Of a DNA stretch of 61,156 nt, positions 1-10,600 are shown in pieces (position 1 is the stretch's first letter; the number at the start of each line of letters is the position of its first letter). The DNA comes from Anaerophaga thermohalophila str. Valhall (lineage in GTDB: Bacteria > Bacteroidota > Bacteroidia > Bacteroidales > Marinilabiliaceae), in NCBI RefSeq assembly GCF_000250735.1, contig NZ_AHZV01000164.1, positions 1 to 61,156 on the forward strand, written 5' to 3'. The position numbers and the translations under genes are program-made. The notes under the pieces were generated by a model. The model did no database searches. It had not been told where the DNA came from and saw only the letters and a program-made list of their open reading frames with translations.

Positions 1-391
1 AAGATGTGTGGGTCATGCATTACAAGGCTGTCAATACTGTCAAAAACCATATCATTGGCACCACCATAAATTGCCGTAGCTGTTACAGCTACCATGGGGA
101 ATTTTAGATTGTGGTATTTTCTGATTTTACGGATATGGTTTCCCAGGAACCAATAATCAACGCGGAAATCTCTTCCCCAGGTTGTTATGAGATGGGCTTC
201 ATCAATTACTAATAATCCAATTTTCCTGGAACCAATGAAATGAGTAATATCATAAGAAAGAAACAATTCAGGTGACATATAAAGAATATCTAAATCGCCG
301 TTTTTGCAACTTTCAATGATACGATCCCTGTCAATAAGACTTAATTCACTATTTATGTATGCAACTTTATCATAGTGTCTTTCTTTTATAA
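1..391 (-). pseudogene. RecQ-like DEAH helicase, downstream part (split by IS, runs off the window)
   Basis: The minus strand is open from 391 to the window edge, about 130 codons without a stop. It encodes a superfamily 2 helicase core: the DEAH box in VIDEAHLITTWGRDF, then a motif III-like VAVTATA. Joining it to the piece at 2247-3336 across a single TTATAA gives the continuous reading ...DQVNAIIKERHYDKVAY, so the two pieces were one gene before the insertion element at 392-2246 arrived. The piece has no start codon of its own and is probably not expressed as a working enzyme. The RecQ-like assignment rests on motif order and spacing. The C-terminal RQC/HRDC-type region, if any, lies outside the window. 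Confidence 0.82.
386..391. repeat. Target-site duplication TTATAA, left copy
   Basis: TTATAA directly flanks the left end of the insertion element and is repeated at 2247-2252. The hexamer is its own reverse complement. Keeping one copy restores the helicase reading frame. Confidence 0.85.
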
Positions 392-461
392 CGGAACTTC
401 CTATCTTAAAGAAAATAAATATCCCTTAAACCCCTTTTCTGTCAAGGGATGCGCCATATTA

Positions 462-2066
462 TCAGGCTGATTCCTTCTTAGCTACATTTAGTTTTATATC
501 CAGTGCATCCAATATTTCTTTTTGATGATTCGATAAGTTATGTGGGCGTACTTTTATTTTGGTTCCTTTAAAATCATATTCTATATATTGTATTTTATCA
601 AGGCTTTCAATAGCAAATTTTCGGGTATAGTTTAAACTGGCTATTTTATCTGAAATATATTTGGTTATCATATACGCCAGCATCACAACAAATACGTGGC
701 CCTTTGTCCTATCCTCTTTTCTTACAAATATTGGTCTAAGCTCTTCAATTGTGGTCTTCATGGTCCTAAATGCAAATTCAACCAATCCTAAATCTTTGTA
801 TCTATCATGGGCCTCTTTTGTGTTTAGTTCTTCTTTTGGGACTCCCGTTTTAACCACATAACAGCCATCTAACTCCCCTTGTTTTTCTTTTGCTTCCTCA
901 TCTATAGATATAGAGAACCCTCTTTCGTTCACATCTACCGTGACGATGTTTTTTAGTTTTAATTTTACCAGCTCATTGTTTATATCTCTTTGCGCAACAT
1001 TAATTTGTGCTTTTGGATGTTCTTTTAAGTATTTGTTTTTATTAGTCACAAAATCCATCAACCTTTTAATTCGGTCTTCTCTATTTCGTTTTAATTCTAT
1101 TGCCCTATACTTGTTTTTCCGCAATATGTACCTCACATTATTTTCGCCAGCTACTTCTACCAATTCGTCTTCAAATAAAGATAGCTGCAATACCCCTTTA
1201 TTTATTAATGATTTAATCTGCTCTTTGGTAATTGTTGTGAGATAATCCCATTTATACTGGTTTGATATGATTTCATCAATCTGGCTTGATTTTATCATTC
1301 CTTTATCCCCAACAAAAATAACTCGCTCTACACCAAATACTTCTTTGAGTTTTTTAAGTTGTGACGAAACTGTTTTTGTGTCACCGGTATTCCCTTTGAA
1401 TACCTCTATGGTAATTGGGTATCCATAGCTGTCGAGCATCAGCCCTACAACTATTTGCATCTTGCCTTTTTTCTTGTCCCTATTATATCCGTATGTGGCC
1501 AGTTCGTTTTTTGTCCCCTCCAAATAGGATGAAGTTACATCGTATAAAAATATATTCTTTATTTTTTCTGTTTGATAACGGTGTCTGAAAATTTTCTTTT
1601 CTATTTTTTCCTGATTAGCGCTTAACCAATCCAGGTTATCGTATAAGCTATCTTCATTGAAACTGGACACATTGTAAACATTCTCAATATCCTGATTAAT
1701 CACCCATTCGTTGGCAATGTAATTCCTTGACTGTTGCGTAATTATACGCCCTGCAATTTGCACCATTGCCAGTTTTGCTTGTTTAGAACTGCCTAAGGCC
1801 TGATATATTCCCAGTCGGTTGGCCACTTGTTTGATTACTTCAATTGCACCGAATGATTTGCCATTAGAAAGATTCAAGTCCTCTATTGCCGTAATAGCTT
1901 TACCTTTAATTAATTTTTCCAAATCATTTACAAGATGTTCTGGCCATTTTGTTAAAGAGGTAATGCTTCTATGTTTAACTTTTTCACCCTCCCTATAATT
2001 TTCCATCAGAACAACTGATTGGTAAACCTTATTTTTTGTCTTACGGTATGTTCTTTGAATAAACAT
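462..2066 (-). CDS. IS1634-family-like DDE transposase
   Basis: Predicted transposase of 534 residues that would cut and join the ends of the surrounding element. Visible blocks are FLYDVTSSYLEG (first acidic residue of the DDE core), a YGYNRDKKKGK stretch, VGLMLDSYGYPITIEVFKGN and VIFVGDKGM (second acidic residue), as in IS1634/IS4-type transposases. The frame is open for nine more codons upstream, to 2093, but that ATG lies inside the -7 box of a good promoter at 2091-2122. The start at 2066 (MFIQRTYRKTKNK) is therefore chosen, about 18 nt after the expected transcription start. The protein is full length with no stop or frameshift. Confidence 0.9.
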   Translation of the reverse strand: MFIQRTYRKTKNKVYQSVVLMENYREGEKVKHRSITSLTKWPEHLVNDLEKLIKGKAITAIEDLNLSNGKSFGAIEVIKQVANRLGIYQALGSSKQAKLAMVQIAGRIITQQSRNYIANEWVINQDIENVYNVSSFNEDSLYDNLDWLSANQEKIEKKIFRHRYQTEKIKNIFLYDVTSSYLEGTKNELATYGYNRDKKKGKMQIVVGLMLDSYGYPITIEVFKGNTGDTKTVSSQLKKLKEVFGVERVIFVGDKGMIKSSQIDEIISNQYKWDYLTTITKEQIKSLINKGVLQLSLFEDELVEVAGENNVRYILRKNKYRAIELKRNREDRIKRLMDFVTNKNKYLKEHPKAQINVAQRDINNELVKLKLKNIVTVDVNERGFSISIDEEAKEKQGELDGCYVVKTGVPKEELNTKEAHDRYKDLGLVEFAFRTMKTTIEELRPIFVRKEDRTKGHVFVVMLAYMITKYISDKIASLNYTRKFAIESLDKIQYIEYDFKGTKIKVRPHNLSNHQKEILDALDIKLNVAKKESA

Positions 2067-2090
2067 ATAGCTAAATTTATATCTTAGCCA

Positions 2091-2122
2091 CAAATATAAT
2101 AATTTAAAAGATTATATGCAAA
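2091..2122 (-). promoter_or_regulatory. Bacteroidota-type promoter of the transposase
   Basis: On the minus strand TTTG (2119-2122) is followed by 20 bp and TATATTTG (2091-2098), matching the Bacteroidota consensus TTTG-N19-21-TAnnTTTG. The expected transcript start is near 2084, so the transposase must start at 2066, not at 2093. Confidence 0.72.
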
Positions 2123-2246
2123 TGTTTTATAGAATTTTTGTATTAATTCTTTCTTAGCCACACATATTTGAGCAAAAAAAACTCTTAAACTTAGCCTGGC
2201 AGTGGGAGTGCTGTGATTTGCCGATAAAATTAGACAGGAAGTTCCG

Positions 2247-2252
2247 TTATAA
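2247..2252. repeat. Target-site duplication TTATAA, right copy
   Basis: Second copy of the hexamer that flanks the insertion sequence. Its partner is at 386-391. Confidence 0.85.
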
Positions 2253-3336
2253 TTGCGTTAACCTGATCTTTCATTAATGCGATTAAGGGCGAAATAACTA
2301 TTGTGACATCTCCTTTTGTTGAAATGTAAAAAGCTGGAAGTTGGAAAAGTAAAGATTTTCCGGCACCTGTCGGGGCTGTTAAAAATAAATCTCTACAAGG
2401 TTTGCCTTGTAATGAATTTTTATACTCTTTGATAATTGTGTCAACAATTAATCCTTGCGAAATTTTCGATATCTCATTTCCGGTGTCAGGATTTTTGTAA
2501 ACAGAAATATCTCTGAAGTTTGAAGTCTTTCCCCAAAATTGATGTAAAAGATCTACTGTGGTTTCACTTATCTTGTATTCCTGAGTAATTGATGTTTCAT
2601 CTAGGAAAAGAAGTTCGCCATCAAAATGACTTAGAAAATGGTTTAATTCTTTTAAAATAATTGTTATTGCGGGGTTTAAAGGTTGCTTTTTGTGTAGTTT
2701 GACAAGAACCCGATTGACCGGGGTTTTCTGCTCCAAGCATTCATTAAAAAAAATATCAATAGAATATGGATCAGAAGTAATATCTATGCATTTTATGTCT
2801 GAATCAGATGATTTCTTGAGTTCTTTTTTTTCTTCAAAAACATCAATGGAAATGAATGATTTTATCGGGGTTTTAACTGAGTAGTAATATTTCCCATTTA
2901 TAGCAACTTGTTCTGCTTGATATATTGGTAGTTTTTCTGGTCGTATCTCAATGTTTTCTTCTTCACCTTTTTCGAGGTATTCGTCTTTTGTTATTGGGAA
3001 TAGTTGTCTGAGGTTATCTTTAAGGATTATGACTCTATCAATAAAGAAAGATGGATCAATATAATGGATGAGATAACTAAATTGGATATAAGATAGAATA
3101 TGTAAATCCTTTGATAAATTTAGAATGGTAAAAACTTTGGTAAACCAGTCTTTATTGAATATTGTTTCATTACCATTAATTTTAAATGTATCCAGGTCAG
3201 CAAAATATTCTTCTTTGTTATCGGTCGTTATAAGCTCAGCTTGTCCAAGGATTATGAAAATTCTGTTTGAGTTTTTTTTACTCAATGTATTTATTTTATC
3301 TATAAATTTTTTTGAATATAGGTCTTTGGGTGTCAT
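2247..3336 (-). pseudogene. RecQ-like DEAH helicase, upstream part (truncated by IS)
   Basis: The N-terminal portion of a helicase, interrupted after about 363 native residues. Translation continues a few codons into the insertion element and stops near 2230, giving a 368-residue truncated product. Residues 1-300 form a region I do not recognise. Walker A is TAPTGAGKS (about 320-328), followed by LLFQLPAF and motif Ia VISPLIALMKDQV. The insertion lies between motif Ia and motif II, so neither half can hydrolyse ATP alone. The gene is the last one of the defence-like cluster, about 200 bp after the AlbA_2 gene. A long unrecognised N-terminus before a RecQ-type core is also seen in some DNA-modification and defence helicases, but I cannot name the family. 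Confidence 0.85.
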
Positions 3337-3532
3337 AACTTATTTGCTTTGAAGTTGAAATAGAAGTATAATATGTGGTATTTTAGCTGTTAAGCAATTT
3401 TTAATTGATAGAAATTATTTTTCCTGTTTTTTTGAAATTGATGTGATTAGCGGGTTGAATCTGCACCCTTAAGTTTTTCCATTTTAATGTAAAATTAAAA
3501 TTTGTGTTCAGTTTTTTGGCATTTTTTTGATA

Positions 3533-5305
3533 TTATTTCTTATTCAGTCTTCCTAAAATCTTTTTCAACGCATTCAAATTACTCTGAATATTTCTGTCAT
3601 TTTGATTGAATCCCAAAATCGTTGAGGTTTGGTAATCTTTTACAATTAAGGACGACATGGAGTTGCGGTATACTGATGCCAGGTGATGGACAGCAATGGG
3701 AATTGCATGGAATTTGGGATTTACGACTATATTTCCGGCTGAATGAAGACTGTTGTGCACTGAAACTGCCGAAACATTATGGATTTTAATGTATTTGTTG
3801 CCGCTTGAATCTTCGCTTTGAACAGAAATTAAGTCCTGCCGGTGTGCAGTATACATATTGATAATCCGGCTGTCGGTGTTCCACCCGTTTTGATAGCGTT
3901 TTCCTTTGGTTTTATATTTTCTTTTGCCATTGGTCCTTGTTGGATTGATTATGTCGTATGGACAAACCATATTAATACACCCATTGGCATAAACCATTAG
4001 TAAACGCTCTTTTTTCAGGGACTTCATGATCGGAATTTCGAAAATAACCTCTTCGGAGTTAACTGCTTTGGTCTGGTACGACCAGTCTCCGCTCTTATAG
4101 AAAGTCATAAAAAACCAAATACTGTCTTTAGGTTGCGTGGCTGCCGGTTCAGGATGAACTGTCGGTTTTGTAACAGATGGTCGTGATGTAGTGGCCGGCG
4201 CTTCTTCCTGCTCATTGATTTGTTGTGCATTTTCCTGTTTTGCCAGGTTTAGGTGCTGATTTTGCAGATTGTTACGCTGGATCATCCGGTCTTCAATAAA
4301 CCAGGTGATTTCGTCGCCGGTAAGTATTTGGGTCATATTGCCTGCCCGTTGAAATAACTTCGTTTCATTCAGGAAAACAGGCCTTAGCACCTTGTTTATA
4401 GTGATACAGCAATAATCTAAGCCTTCTTCCGAATTAAATTCAAAAGAGATTTTGCTGTTGCTTAATTGGCCCAGGGAATGATGCACTGCTGTACGTATTT
4501 TGTTTTCAAATCCGTCTGTATTGGGCTGATAATTGTTATACGGGTCTTTTTGACTGGTATTCAAATATGGATAATCCTGATTAATGCCACAAACATTTCC
4601 CGAATCGTTGATTCCTATTAGTAGTTTACCACCTTCTTTGTTTTGGAAACCGGCAATGATTTTAAGAATTTGTTGCATCTGTCTGTCAATATCCGGTTCT
4701 GTTCCACCTGCCGGGAATACGATGGTGCTTTTAAATTCTGTAAAGTTATCCTCTCTACCGAATTTACTTTCTTCTTCTTTTTCTGTGGTATGAGGTAGGG
4801 CCTGCCTGGTTATCGGTTTTTCTTCCTTATCCGGAATGTAATTCAATTTAAGGAAAGCATTGTTACCTTCCTTTACATCAATACCATTTACCTGAAGCGA
4901 AAAAATATCACTAACTTCCCGTTTAGGTTCATCAGGCTGTGGGTAATAACGGTGTCGGATGCCGAAATCATCTTTTAAATCATAATAGATTGCTCCGGTA
5001 TTTTTATCTGTTTCAATAGCCATTATTTTAAACGGATACTCTTCGCCCCATTCAGTATAGCAATGTTCCAGCACTTCTTTACGTGCCTGTATCAAATAGG
5101 GTAACCCGTTCATCAAGTTCACATCGCAGACAAAAACTTTCATCTTATCGGGTAAGAGATCAGCTTCCCATTCAAGCTGAAAATCGTAGGGCTTTACCCT
5201 GTAGGTCTCCCTTATTCCATCCGAAAGATAGATGTATTTGTTTTCGTTTTCTTCGCGGATTTCCACAACCACTAATTCATAAAAACTGCCAGGTATAAAT
5301 TCCAT
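3533..5305 (-). CDS. Schlafen-type AlbA_2 domain protein
   Basis: Protein of 590 residues. The centre (about 183-345) is an AlbA_2 (Schlafen AlbA) putative nucleic-acid-binding domain: EDNFTEFKST with the typical E-F-K-S, then IIAGFQNKEGGKLLIGINDS. Residues 1-170 are beta-rich and of unknown function. A low-complexity linker (about 360-395) leads to a C-terminal domain (about 395-590) that I do not recognise. The gene starts 17 nt after the stop of the kinase gene, which suggests co-transcription. AlbA_2 proteins act as regulators or RNA/DNA-targeting effectors in several bacterial defence contexts. That role is inferred here only from the neighbours. The start at 5305 is clear, as the reading begins MEFIPGSFYEL. 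Confidence 0.8.
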   Translation of the reverse strand: MEFIPGSFYELVVVEIREENENKYIYLSDGIRETYRVKPYDFQLEWEADLLPDKMKVFVCDVNLMNGLPYLIQARKEVLEHCYTEWGEEYPFKIMAIETDKNTGAIYYDLKDDFGIRHRYYPQPDEPKREVSDIFSLQVNGIDVKEGNNAFLKLNYIPDKEEKPITRQALPHTTEKEEESKFGREDNFTEFKSTIVFPAGGTEPDIDRQMQQILKIIAGFQNKEGGKLLIGINDSGNVCGINQDYPYLNTSQKDPYNNYQPNTDGFENKIRTAVHHSLGQLSNSKISFEFNSEEGLDYCCITINKVLRPVFLNETKLFQRAGNMTQILTGDEITWFIEDRMIQRNNLQNQHLNLAKQENAQQINEQEEAPATTSRPSVTKPTVHPEPAATQPKDSIWFFMTFYKSGDWSYQTKAVNSEEVIFEIPIMKSLKKERLLMVYANGCINMVCPYDIINPTRTNGKRKYKTKGKRYQNGWNTDSRIINMYTAHRQDLISVQSEDSSGNKYIKIHNVSAVSVHNSLHSAGNIVVNPKFHAIPIAVHHLASVYRNSMSSLIVKDYQTSTILGFNQNDRNIQSNLNALKKILGRLNKK

Positions 5306-5322
5306 GATATCGTTGTTGTTTG

Positions 5323-7017
5323 TTAAAATAATTTATTCTTGTCCACATTGATTGTGAGTGAATGTTGTCCTATATCAATTTCATGTTTATGGGTTAGCAA
5401 AACCCGGTTTTGAACCTTCTGGTTATCAATAAATGTTCCTGTACTGTCCAGGTCGTAGAGCCAGGTTTCCTTTTTTAGAGGAATAATGGCACAGTGTTTT
5501 CTGCTGACGCTAAGTCCTGAAAGTTCAATTGTGTTGTTGAAATCTTTTCTACCAATTGTGATTATCGAATTTGGAGGAAGATTAATGACTTTACCACCCT
5601 GGGATATTTCCAATGTGTCGTTGTACTTAGGATTTTTTGTTAAATCATAATGGCAGAAGATCAATTTTTTCAGCAGATTATCTTTTTTATTTGGATTGAT
5701 GATTGAATGGCTTTGGCGAAAAATATCCCGGTTGAAAAGGATGAGTTTATTGGTAGTGTATTGATACTTTTGATCAGTTTCGTGGGGTGCATGACTTTTG
5801 AGTCGGTCAAACAGGTAAACGTTGGTTTTAAAACAAGACTCTTTTGGGAAGGTTTTTATTAGTTGATGGCATAGTTTAGAGCCGGTATTGTATCTTTTTA
5901 AGTAAAAGTAACACTCAAGCAGTAAGTTATATCCTTCCGGATCATCAGGTTTAGTAAGCAGATGTTCTTTCAGGAAATTTATTGCGCGGGAATAATAGCC
6001 CAATTCAATATTTATGATGGCCAGTTCCTTACTTGTTTTTAGTATTCCGTGATCGGAACGAAGTTCCTCAAAAGTATTTTTTGCCTTTGGTATCTGGTTT
6101 GTTTTTAAATAGTACAAACCTACCTGGTGTTTCAGAATCGGGTATTTCAATAAAGATTTATCGTAAAATGGGAGTTCACGTGAAGCTGTATAATATTTTT
6201 TTTGGCTTAGGAGCCATTTTAATCTTTTGCTAAGTTTGGCAGCTTCAATGAGTTTTTCGTCGATTTCATAAGAGATATTGTTATTTTCAATGGCTTCGAT
6301 GAAATCGTCAATAGTTTGAAAACGTGCATTTTCATTAATGTGTGTAGCAGTAAAAATTATTTCCTGCAGCCAATCCGGGAAATGAGAAATGCCTATATCG
6401 CCGGTCTTTAATTTTTTTATTATTTGTTCGTTGGAAAGACCTGTGAATGGATGTTGTCTGTTGAGGAGTTCGATGGTTGTAATGCCTAATGAATAAATAT
6501 CGTGCCGTTTGTCGGAAACAAAAGCTGTAAAATCGGATATTATCGGTGGCAGGTATAATTTTGTGAAGCCTAAAGTATTGGCGACCCCAAAATCAGCAAG
6601 TTTCACTGTGCCTTCTTTGTCAAACAGGATATTAGCCGGTTTTATATCGTGGTGAATGATGTTTTGATCGTGTACAAATTTCAGGGCTTTGGCAATGGTA
6701 AGGATTATTTTTATTACTTCGGATTGGGAAAGATTTTGTTCTTTCATTCGTTGTTGCAAGCTTCCACCTTCGCAATATTCCATAACAAAGTGCAGACCAT
6801 CTGGTGTTTCAATGGTGTTGTGATAGATTACAATATGGGGGTGATAAAAACGACTAAGAATTTGTATTTCGTGTTTAATATTGTCAATTGCTAAGTTCTT
6901 TTTATCATTTAAAGATTTTATGGCCACCAAACGTCCGGAAATCTCTTCCCTGGCCAGAATAACTTTGCCAAAGCCGCCGAACCCCAGACTTTTTATGTAC
7001 TTATAACCGTTGAGCAT
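5323..7017 (-). CDS. Ser/Thr protein kinase with C-terminal FHA domain
   Basis: A Hanks-type kinase of 564 residues. The glycine-rich loop is GFGGFGKV (12-19), the lysine K34 in VAIKSL, the catalytic loop HHDIKPAN (D124, N129) and DFG at 142-144, so it should be catalytically competent. Residues 270-400 look alpha-helical and TPR-like. An FHA domain (about 475-560) follows, with IGRKDFNN, SVSRKHC and STGTFIDN, which would read phosphothreonine. No transmembrane segment is visible, so it is probably cytosolic. It lies between the EVE/methyltransferase genes and the AlbA_2 gene. Kinases accompany methyltransferases in phage-defence systems such as Pgl and some BREX types. A sensor or effector-control role is inferred from that precedent. 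Confidence 0.88.
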   Translation of the reverse strand: MLNGYKYIKSLGFGGFGKVILAREEISGRLVAIKSLNDKKNLAIDNIKHEIQILSRFYHPHIVIYHNTIETPDGLHFVMEYCEGGSLQQRMKEQNLSQSEVIKIILTIAKALKFVHDQNIIHHDIKPANILFDKEGTVKLADFGVANTLGFTKLYLPPIISDFTAFVSDKRHDIYSLGITTIELLNRQHPFTGLSNEQIIKKLKTGDIGISHFPDWLQEIIFTATHINENARFQTIDDFIEAIENNNISYEIDEKLIEAAKLSKRLKWLLSQKKYYTASRELPFYDKSLLKYPILKHQVGLYYLKTNQIPKAKNTFEELRSDHGILKTSKELAIINIELGYYSRAINFLKEHLLTKPDDPEGYNLLLECYFYLKRYNTGSKLCHQLIKTFPKESCFKTNVYLFDRLKSHAPHETDQKYQYTTNKLILFNRDIFRQSHSIINPNKKDNLLKKLIFCHYDLTKNPKYNDTLEISQGGKVINLPPNSIITIGRKDFNNTIELSGLSVSRKHCAIIPLKKETWLYDLDSTGTFIDNQKVQNRVLLTHKHEIDIGQHSLTINVDKNKLF

Positions 7018-7039
7018 TATTTTGTGAGGTTATGTGTTT

Positions 7040-7224
7040 TCAACTCTCCATAATTACCTTCAAAACATCCGGACTCTTCTCTTTAAACATCCCCATACGT
7101 TTTACCACTTCGTTTTCGGGATTGCTCCATGTTTACGTATGTTTGTGAAATGAACCGGTGTTTTATATGTGATGCAATTGCTTCCTTTTCTGCTATGAGA
7201 GACAGATTTCAAAATTGCTTCCAT
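7040..7224 (-). pseudogene. Small conserved-looking gene with a -1 frameshift
   Basis: The ATG (7222-7224) overlaps the stop codon of the EVE gene (TAATG arrangement). The first 31 codons read MEAILKSVSHSRKGSNC and onward to TNIRK. Without repair the frame ends after 40 codons. The other frame continues as WSNPENEVVKRMGMFKEKSP and ends in VIMES at 7040. One extra A in the AAA near 7127 would join them into a protein of about 61 residues. The second half has the composition of a real protein and fills the otherwise empty gap before the kinase gene. I do not recognise the family. It could be a true pseudogene, a sequencing error or two unrelated fragments. Confidence 0.45.
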
Positions 7225-7640
7225 TAATTCGGTTTATTTTTAGCTAAATCCACAATACAGGTGTATTCTTCTTTCTTCAGGCGCATTACGGCCAATCGGG
7301 GTTGTTTGATCAATCCTGTATTTTCTAATCCGCTATCATTCTTTATTTGACTTAATGAAACCGGGTTTTGGAAACTTTCGACGGGTTCAAAAGTTACTGA
7401 AACCCACCTTGGATCGGCGGTGGTTTTGTCCTGGTGGGCTTCTTCTTTTACTTTCATGATTCCTTTTACTTCATTGCCTTGCTGGCTGTGATAAAACAGT
7501 ACATAGTCGTTTATTTTCATAGCCTTCAGGTTGTTTCGGGCCTGATGATTGCGAACAGAATAAATCTCGAACTTTCCGTTGCGCAATACGTCCTGCCAAC
7601 TATAACGGAACGGTGCAAATTTTACAAGCCAGTAATTCAT
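7224..7640 (-). CDS. EVE-domain (PUA-like) protein
   Basis: A compact protein of 138 residues that is essentially one EVE domain. It opens NYWLVKFAPFRYSWQDV, has the VRNHQARNNLKAMKINDYVL block and DYVLFYHS, and later DPRWVSVTFEPV. EVE domains belong to the PUA fold and are known to bind modified bases in DNA or RNA. The start overlaps the end of the methyltransferase gene by 4 nt (ATGA), a sign of translational coupling. Next to a methyltransferase it could recognise methylated or otherwise modified DNA, either of self or of phage. That specific role is inference. Confidence 0.85.
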   Translation of the reverse strand: MNYWLVKFAPFRYSWQDVLRNGKFEIYSVRNHQARNNLKAMKINDYVLFYHSQQGNEVKGIMKVKEEAHQDKTTADPRWVSVTFEPVESFQNPVSLSQIKNDSGLENTGLIKQPRLAVMRLKKEEYTCIVDLAKNKPN

Positions 7641-10600
7641 GTGTTCTGTTTTAATCCATACAATTCCAGGTAATTGTCACTTTTGCCCAGTTTTCGAAGG
7701 TTGGCTTTTTGGGCTTCGCTGAGACGCGGGTAGCGGCGGGCATACCAGTTTTCCACTTCCTGAACATCTTCCGCGTTCAAACCGTACGCTTCGTAAACCA
7801 GTTTGTCTATTTCTATTTGCTCGTGGCTGGCATAGTCGTAGCGGGGGTTAGATTTTTGTTTTTTGATAATAGTGTCTATGCTATTAGAAATTCCATTTTT
7901 TGTATTAAAAGCAATAACTAATTCTTTAATATCATCTACCTGAGAATCTACGGAATGCCCTAGGAATGCCTTGAAACAAAATTTAGAAAGTTTTGAAGAT
8001 AAAATTGCTAGTATTTTTTTATACTCATTGCTACTGGTGAATATTCCACAACTTTTGTTATCATAGGGAGTGGGTGATCCAATTCTAAAAGTTGGTGCAT
8101 ATATTCCCGTTCTAGAATAGCTTATGTAATATTTAAAGTAGCTGTCAGCGTTTTGAAATCGAGAGCATAATTTGTTATTACCACCATTCTTGCCTTCAAG
8201 TTTATTTTTTTCATAAGTTGTCAATGATTTCATTCTATTGACAGCATAATCACTCCAATCAATATAATACTCAGTTCTAACTAGATAATTAGGCATCCAA
8301 CCTCCTTCTGCATCGCTTTCACCTCCTTTGTCATAAGGAACTATATATCTACCATTAAAATACCGGTTACTTTCTGGATTATCTGTGCTAATTCCTTTAT
8401 CAATCACTTCAAATCTTAGTTCTTCATTATTGCGAATTTTTTCCAAATCTGTTTCCGTTAAAAGGAAATCCTTGTATTCTTCAATATTGCGGTAGGAACC
8501 TCTTGCTTCCGGTTTTTGAAACAGGTAGGCGTTGTTGTCCCCTGTTTGTAAACCGACCTTTACATCAGCAATATCGCCCAGTTTTACCACTTCAATTTCT
8601 TTCCCGTTTAATGGAATTTGACGGACCGCCACTTTCTTGCCTTCTATTTCTTTAAGTTCTTGTTTGAGGTCGCTGCCACTGTCATTCATCAAAGCAAAAA
8701 GTTTAGGGCTGGCTACGAAAAAGGGCAGGTTGCTATTGTTTTTAATCAGTGCCTGCGGATAATAATAGATGGCGTATTCTTCATTTGAGATGTTTTCCCC
8801 GGGTGTTTCAAAATTTGTCCCCTTGGTTTGGTTAAGAACTTCAATAAAATGTTCGTATTGTTCGTGTATGCTGATGTTGGTCAGGTCGGCCATCATACAA
8901 ATATGGTTTTCGTCAATTTCCGTATTTGTATTTCGTTCAGCTATCATGATGACGGTATTGACTGTTGCCTTAAAAGTGTCCGGGTGCATACGCAGCATTT
9001 TATGCACATAGTTTTGCATGATGTGGCTGCGCAATTTAAGATGGGTTTTAATGGTCATAAAAGTATCGCTCACGATAAAGGCCAGAACACCACCATGTTT
9101 CAACGGGGTGGGGTGATTGTGAGCATTGAGGAAACGGGCGACGAAAGCTGCATACGGATCTTTGCTGCCAATATTGAGTTCCTTGCGAATCTGGTCGCTA
9201 ATTTTTTCCCCACCGTAAGGCGGATTGCCAATGACACAATCGAAACCACCGGAGTGCTGCAATTCAGGGAAAAAGAAATTCATATTGAAAAAGGGGGCAG
9301 CCAGATTGCCGTGCGTAAACCATTGTCTGATGAGTTCTTTGTTTTGGCCGGGTATTTGTTTTCCGGTAACCTGAACGGAGAAAGTCGGAAAAGCTGCATC
9401 CAGAATATGAATAATTTCATCAGCAATCTTATCTCTTTCCTCCTGGGAAATATCGGGTTGATAATACCTGTTGCGTGCAGCAATGAGCTTGTCGATGGCA
9501 TCATTGCTGAATAAATCGGCCTGGATATTGTGCAGGCTGTTGGCACAAATTATTTTGGTTTCAATATTGGGCATGGGGGTGATGCCCTTATAAGTTTTTT
9601 GATCGATAAGCAGTGAGATGAAAAATCGCAATTTTGTGATTTGCACGGCCAATGGTTGTATGTCAATGCCATAAATGCTGTCTCGGATAATTCCTAATTT
9701 CCTGCTGTAATCATCCAGATGAGTTGTGAGTACTTTTTTGAAATCACTTCTTTGAGCAGGGTCAACATTTTTAAGCTTGAGTTCTATCCATTTTTCGTTG
9801 TTTGGATCAACGAGATTCAAAATTTCTACAATACGACGCAGCATACCCATTGGGAAGGCTCCTGACCCACAAGCCGGGTCAAGTATTTTGAAACGGTCAA
9901 TGGCATCCACTACGGCGTGTTCAAATTTGGCATCATGTTTAGGGGGAATATTGTAATAAACCAGTTCGTTAACTTTGTCTGTTGTATCTCCCAGGAAAGA
10001 ATAGTTAGAATTAAGGAATTTTGACAGATATAGGTTTAAGCTGTCATTCACCATTTCGTAGATTACTTTACGCGGTGTGTAGTAACTTCCGGTTTGTCGC
10101 CGAATGCTTTTTTTGGTGTTTTCTTCTAATTTAGGGTCCAATTCTGCCAGGAGGTTTTCAAATACCAGTCCCAGCATTTCCGGGTCCAGGGCAATATCTT
10201 CCTCAAAAGGGGTATTTTCATCAAGCGTGAATTTGTAGGATTTTAAAATTTCGTTGAGTCCTTTGTGTTCAACCTTTTCAATGGATTTTGTTGCTTTTTT
10301 GCCTTTGCCTTTTTCAACCTCTTCTTCGGTTTCAATTCCGTAGAAAAGAAAGTTGGGCACTTTTATGACAGCATCTTCAATGCTTTCTTTGGCATTGTCT
10401 TCTTCCAGCTTGTCGAATATGCCACCATTTAAATATGGGATTTCTGTAAACCATTCGGTTGATAATTCCGGGTTCCAATATTTTGTCCACCCAAAATCGT
10501 TTTTGCCTTTCTTCTCTTTTTTATTGAGGGCATTAAAAAAGATGTTCTGGAGTATACCTCTGTAGTAAGAATTGTTGTTCAAGAAATTTTCATCTTCAAG

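Larger units (their letters stand above)
392..2246 (-). mobile_element. IS1634-family-like insertion sequence, 1855 bp
   Basis: The ends are inverted repeats: CGGAACTTCCTATCT at 392 and its near-complement ending at 2246 (CGGAACTTCCTGTCT read inward), 14 of 15 positions identical. TTATAA is duplicated on both sides. One transposase gene fills most of the element on the minus strand. Size, a single long DDE transposase and a 6 bp duplication fit the IS1634 family as it is known. The element interrupts a RecQ-like helicase between motif Ia and the DEAH box. The ends and duplication look intact, so the insertion may be recent and the element may still be mobile. Confidence 0.88.

Noticed and set aside
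8828-9514. Open reading frame of 228 codons on the plus strand
   Set aside because: It lies wholly antisense to the methyltransferase gene, has no recognisable motif and reads as a shadow of its codon use.
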